Assembly: GCA_002345565.1 (NCBI GenBank)
Contig: DDVS01000008.1
Span: 62,001-126,000, forward strand
Length of the DNA stretch: 64,000 nucleotides
Source of the DNA: Flavobacteriales bacterium UBA2306
GTDB lineage: Bacteria; Bacteroidota; Bacteroidia; Flavobacteriales; Weeksellaceae
Direction: 5' to 3'
Shown here: positions 60,868 to 64,000 of the stretch, piece after piece
Numbering within the stretch: the first letter of the stretch is position 1
Layout of the letters: each line of letters opens with the position of its first letter
The notes under the pieces: generated by a model
Told to the model about the DNA's origin: nothing
Databases searched by the model: none
What the model saw: only the letters and a program-made list of their open reading frames with translations
Program-made: the position numbers and the translations under genes

Positions 60868-61758
60868 TTAAGCTAAAGATATTGCTTCAATTTTTTCCAT
60901 TTCTTGTTTTATTTTGGTTTGTAAACCTTCGGATGCGGGTACAAGAGGAAGTCTTAGGTAATTTTTAATCAAGCCTTTTTCTGCAAGAATAGTTTTTATA
61001 CCGCAAGGGTTGCCTTCTGCAAAAATGAGTCTGGTGATTTCTACCAAAGAGTTATGGATTTTATAAGCTTCATCTACTTCTCTATTAATTCCTAACTTTA
61101 CCATTGTAGAAAATTCTTTAGGGTAAGCTTGAGCAATCACGGAGATTACACCATCTCCTCCAGCCAAGGTTACCGGTAAAGTATATTCATCATCTCCAGA
61201 CATTAATGAAAAATGTTCTGGCTTTTGTCTCAAAATATCAAAATACTGAAGAATATTAGATGCGGCTTCTTTTACCATAAAAAGATTGGGGAATTCATTA
61301 GCCAATCGTAATGTTGTAGAAGCTTCTACGTTTTGTCCAGTTCTACCTGGAACATTATAAATGATAATTTTTTCGCCAGTCTCTGCCAAAGCTTTATAAT
61401 GCTGGTAAAGTCCTTCCTGATTTGGTTTATTATAATAAGGAGAAACAGAAAGTACCGCATCAAAATCTGATAAATCTGTTTCTTCAATTTTTTTTACAAC
61501 TTCAGCCGTGTTATTACCACCAATTCCTAAAACAAGAGGTAATCTGTTATTATTAATCTTAGTAATGTGAGCAACAACCTTTTCCTTTTCTTCCTTGGAA
61601 AGTGTTGCAGCTTCTGCTGTAGTTCCAAGAACAACGAGAAAATTGGTTCCGTTGTCTATATTGTAATCTATTAATCTGGTAAGAGAATCAAAATCTACAG
61701 AAAGATCTTCATTGAAAGGTGTTACCAAAGCTACACCTACGCCTTTTAACTGACTCAT
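60868..61758 (-). CDS. dapA: 4-hydroxy-tetrahydrodipicolinate synthase
   Basis: Protein of 296 aa, class I aldolase condensing pyruvate with aspartate-semialdehyde, first step of the lysine/diaminopimelate branch. GTTAEAATLSKEEK, IIIYNVPGRTGQNVEAST (catalytic Tyr) and FMVKEAAS (Schiff-base Lys) are clear. It is monocistronic. Confidence 0.96.
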   Translation of the reverse strand: MSQLKGVGVALVTPFNEDLSVDFDSLTRLIDYNIDNGTNFLVVLGTTAEAATLSKEEKEKVVAHITKINNNRLPLVLGIGGNNTAEVVKKIEETDLSDFDAVLSVSPYYNKPNQEGLYQHYKALAETGEKIIIYNVPGRTGQNVEASTTLRLANEFPNLFMVKEAASNILQYFDILRQKPEHFSLMSGDDEYTLPVTLAGGDGVISVIAQAYPKEFSTMVKLGINREVDEAYKIHNSLVEITRLIFAEGNPCGIKTILAEKGLIKNYLRLPLVPASEGLQTKIKQEMEKIEAISLA

Positions 61759-61781
61759 TATTATTTGAAAATTAAATTTCT

Positions 61782-61811
61782 CAAAGTTAATTTATTTTGG
61801 TTAGTATGCAA
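61782..61811 (-). promoter_or_regulatory. promoter of dapA
   Basis: On the minus strand TTG (61811-61809), 19 nt, TAACTTTG (61789-61782). Leader about 17 nt. Confidence 0.6.
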
Positions 61812-62319
61812 TATTTTGCTATTTTTATTATCTGATTAAAATTTGTATAAGATTGATTTTGTGACATTAAATGACTCTCATCAATGGATTTTTAATAACA
61901 TAAGATTAATAAAATTGAAATTAAATAAGTTTTTTGAAATAATTATATAATTATGGGGATGAAAAATTTTTGTAAACCACTTCAAAACAATAAAATATAT
62001 TTTTCGAAAAACGCAGATTCAAAAACTTGCAATACGTTGTGTTCCAATAAATACTTGAAAAATCGTAATAAGTAAAGCAAACACGCATACCCATTCCTAG
62101 AGAAAAAAAATTTCTCGATTAACTAAGCACAAGGAATTGGACTGATAGTTGATGCAGCGACCCGAACCAATTGGAAAGGACTATAAGACGTTTGTTATAC
62201 AATACAATATTTTTAAAGGAGTCGAAAACAACTACAAGATTTAGCATTTTACGTTTTGCTAAGTATATGATTTGGAAAGAACTTAATAAAAAATATACAA
62301 TAACATTCAATAAAATAAT
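61812..62319. other. long AT-rich intergenic stretch, no gene seen
   Basis: About 500 nt between dapA and the final gene. I find no convincing reading frame, tRNA or family of repeats. Small inverted repeats are GAGAAA/TTTCTC at 62100-62116 and TTAGCA/TGCTAA at 62241-62262. The part 62080-62200 is less AT-rich than its flanks and could hold a small RNA, but nothing identifies one. Confidence 0.5.
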
Positions 62320-62327
62320 TAAATTTG
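62320..62327 (+). promoter_or_regulatory. promoter of the final surface-protein gene
   Basis: TAAATTTG, 11 nt before the ATG at 62338. No clear -33 box. Confidence 0.45.
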
Positions 62328-62337
62328 CAGAAATAAA

Positions 62338-64000
62338 ATGCGTATGAAAACAAATATATATATTAAAAATTTACTTATCTGGGCAGTTTTTTTCTCAGCA
62401 TTTCTCAAGGCACAAGTGGCTGCTGAGTTTAATAATTGGACGGCTAGATATGCTATTGGGAATTACTCCCAGGCTACTACAGTAGGAACTTGGTACGTGA
62501 CAAGAGGAAATGTTTATCCCAAAGGAGGTAATGGTGTAGCTATATCTTCTGGTTATGTAGAATTGGCTACTAGTTCATCTACGGCAGCAGCCGGAACATT
62601 GACAACGCCTGCGATTCCTAAAGGAGGAGCCAAAACCATAACCATAAAAGTGGCAGTGCGTCCTGCCAATATTAGTTACACAGAATATACCACAGTATTG
62701 GTAGAAAAAAGTGTCGCAGGAGGAGCGTGGACTTCATTGGGAACTCAAAGAATTCTTACGCCTAAAACCCTGACAATAGAAAATCTCACCTATACCGTAA
62801 ATGACTATAGCGACGATATCAAATTTAGAATCTCGAGAACAGGGGGTAAATCTATATTCCTAGATAGAGTTGTGGTGGATCATTCTTTTAACTTATTTGC
62901 AGATAATAATAGTGTTTGTCCTAATAATACCGTAACCCTAACGGCCGAGAGCTCTGCACCATTTGTATATACATGGTCTAGTACAACTGGCGGTAATCTT
63001 CAGCAAACTACAGGCTCAACTGTAACAGCAAAACCAGGGCAAACAGCAACTTACACAGCGGTAGGGACTTATACTAATTCTTATGGGACTTTCACAGATA
63101 CCAAAGTGATCAATGTGAATACCAATGCTACACCTACAGCTACTTTAACAGGTGGTGGAACTATTGATACAGAACCTGCCTCTGTTAATTTACCTATAAC
63201 CCTTACGGGAACCGCTCCTTGGACAATTACTTATACCACAGATGGCGTGAATGAGCAGACCATCTCAGGAATCACCAGTTCGCCTTATCTGCTAGAAGTT
63301 TCGCCGCAACAAAATTCTAATTATCAGTTAACAGGAGTCTCGGATGCGTCTTGTTCTGGTACTGCCGTAGGCGTTGCTTCTGTAATTGTTAACAAAACGA
63401 TATGGAAAGAAGAAAATGGAACTTCAGCTTGGACTAATGGCGAGCCTAGTTCCGCACTTAATACCTATATTTTTGCACCATACGCAACAGTAAATTATGG
63501 TTCTTTCATAGCAAAAGGCTTAACAATCGATAATGAAGGGTCTTTAACCGTAAGCAGTAATAACGCTATTGGTGCTGAATATTATGTGAATAATTTGACA
63601 GCAGACAAATTTGTATTACAAAGCGATGCTAACTTGATGCAGACTTCAAACACAGCGAATACGGGGAATTTGACAGTGAACAGAATTGCTAATATGGCAA
63701 AAATGCACTACACTTTTTGGAGTTCTCCGGTAACGGGACAAAATCTTTATAGCTTCTCTGATGGTGGATTAGTAGGTGGGACACCAAAAAATAGATTCTT
63801 TGTTTATAATGAAGCTAACGACCTTTTTGTAACTACCGGGCTTAATGATACTTATAACTTCAAAACAGGACAAGGTTACGCCATTAGAGGGAAAGATAGT
63901 TATAATGAAGCTTACAATAGTCCATTGGCTTATATGTTTAATTTTGTCGGAGTGCCAAATAATGGTAACCTAGCCTATCAGAATTTAAAATACACCAACG
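62338..64000 (+). CDS. large secreted Ig-like surface protein (5' part)
   Basis: The frame is open from the ATG at 62338 to the window end, 554 codons without a stop, so the gene is cut by the window. A signal peptide (LLIWAVFFSAFLKAQ) is followed by a beta-rich domain, then PKD/Ig-like modules (NNTVTLTAESSAPF, VTAKPGQTATYTAVGTYT, PITLTGTAPWTITYTTDG) and a segment MHYTFWSSPVTGQNLYSFS typical of Bacteroidota T9SS cargo. A C-terminal sorting domain is expected but lies outside the window. Likely adhesin or cell-surface protein. Confidence 0.8.
   Translation, partial: MRMKTNIYIKNLLIWAVFFSAFLKAQVAAEFNNWTARYAIGNYSQATTVGTWYVTRGNVYPKGGNGVAISSGYVELATSSSTAAAGTLTTPAIPKGGAKTITIKVAVRPANISYTEYTTVLVEKSVAGGAWTSLGTQRILTPKTLTIENLTYTVNDYSDDIKFRISRTGGKSIFLDRVVVDHSFNLFADNNSVCPNNTVTLTAESSAPFVYTWSSTTGGNLQQTTGSTVTAKPGQTATYTAVGTYTNSYGTFTDTKVINVNTNATPTATLTGGGTIDTEPASVNLPITLTGTAPWTITYTTDGVNEQTISGITSSPYLLEVSPQQNSNYQLTGVSDASCSGTAVGVASVIVNKTIWKEENGTSAWTNGEPSSALNTYIFAPYATVNYGSFIAKGLTIDNEGSLTVSSNNAIGAEYYVNNLTADKFVLQSDANLMQTSNTANTGNLTVNRIANMAKMHYTFWSSPVTGQNLYSFSDGGLVGGTPKNRFFVYNEANDLFVTTGLNDTYNFKTGQGYAIRGKDSYNEAYNSPLAYMFNFVGVPNNGNLAYQNLKYTN

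Noticed and set aside
62119..62310. A 63-codon minus-strand frame in the gap before the final gene
   Set aside because: Hydrophobic low-complexity translation of AT-rich sequence, no promoter and no resemblance to a known small protein.

Overview
The window comes from an AT-rich Flavobacteriia chromosome and looks closest to Chryseobacterium or a related Weeksellaceae genus. The genus is an inference from gene content. The supporting signs are Bacteroidota-type promoters (TTTG, 19 nt, TANNTTTG), no Shine-Dalgarno sequences before most genes, type IX secretion (T9SS) C-terminal sorting domains, bacillithiol synthesis (bshB1), DUF4270, DUF4403, DUF4907 and DUF3276 families, and zinc-ligand-free L36 and S14.

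Layout: 1-597 holds a possible gene tail, then a near-consensus promoter and a foldable leader. 598-14702 is the S10/spc/alpha ribosomal superoperon from rplC to rplQ, including secY, infA and rpoA. It begins with rplC rather than rpsJ and is interrupted by two terminator-like hairpins (after rpsN and after infA). 14812-18809 carries a DUF4403 protein and a secreted M4 metalloprotease. 18898-23131 (mostly minus strand) carries deoD, a small membrane protein, a LytTR two-component pair and a Kelch/DUF4907 pair. 23340-25934 is a DUF4270 lipoprotein with an outer-membrane barrel protein.

26153-31566 is a polysaccharide region: a manC 3' remnant, four glycosyltransferases and rocD. 31716-35695 (minus) carries accC, accB, rpmF, a DUF177 protein and pdxA. 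35966-38711 (plus) is ribE, a histidine kinase and a tRNA methyltransferase, tightly packed. ftsE and rpmH follow on minus, then a DUF1648 protein, waaA and a large FG-GAP T9SS protein on plus. A hypothetical protein and another glycosyltransferase lie on minus before leuS. 49119-54975 is an ExbB-ExbD-ExbD-TonB energy-transduction cluster with a PstS-like lipoprotein and a TPR protein. The window ends with bshB1, tRNA-His, an acyltransferase, a PUR-family protein, an ABC exporter, mqo, dapA and the 5' part of a large secreted surface protein.

Most of the window is housekeeping sequence, and I saw no clear new defence or mobile system. The most unusual items are the segmentation and leaders of the ribosomal operon, a rearrangement scar joining a manC remnant to a LytTR-gene-like 30 bp segment, a GC-richer intergenic element before ribE, heptamer repeat islands inside operons, and the concentration of best-consensus promoters in front of translation genes.
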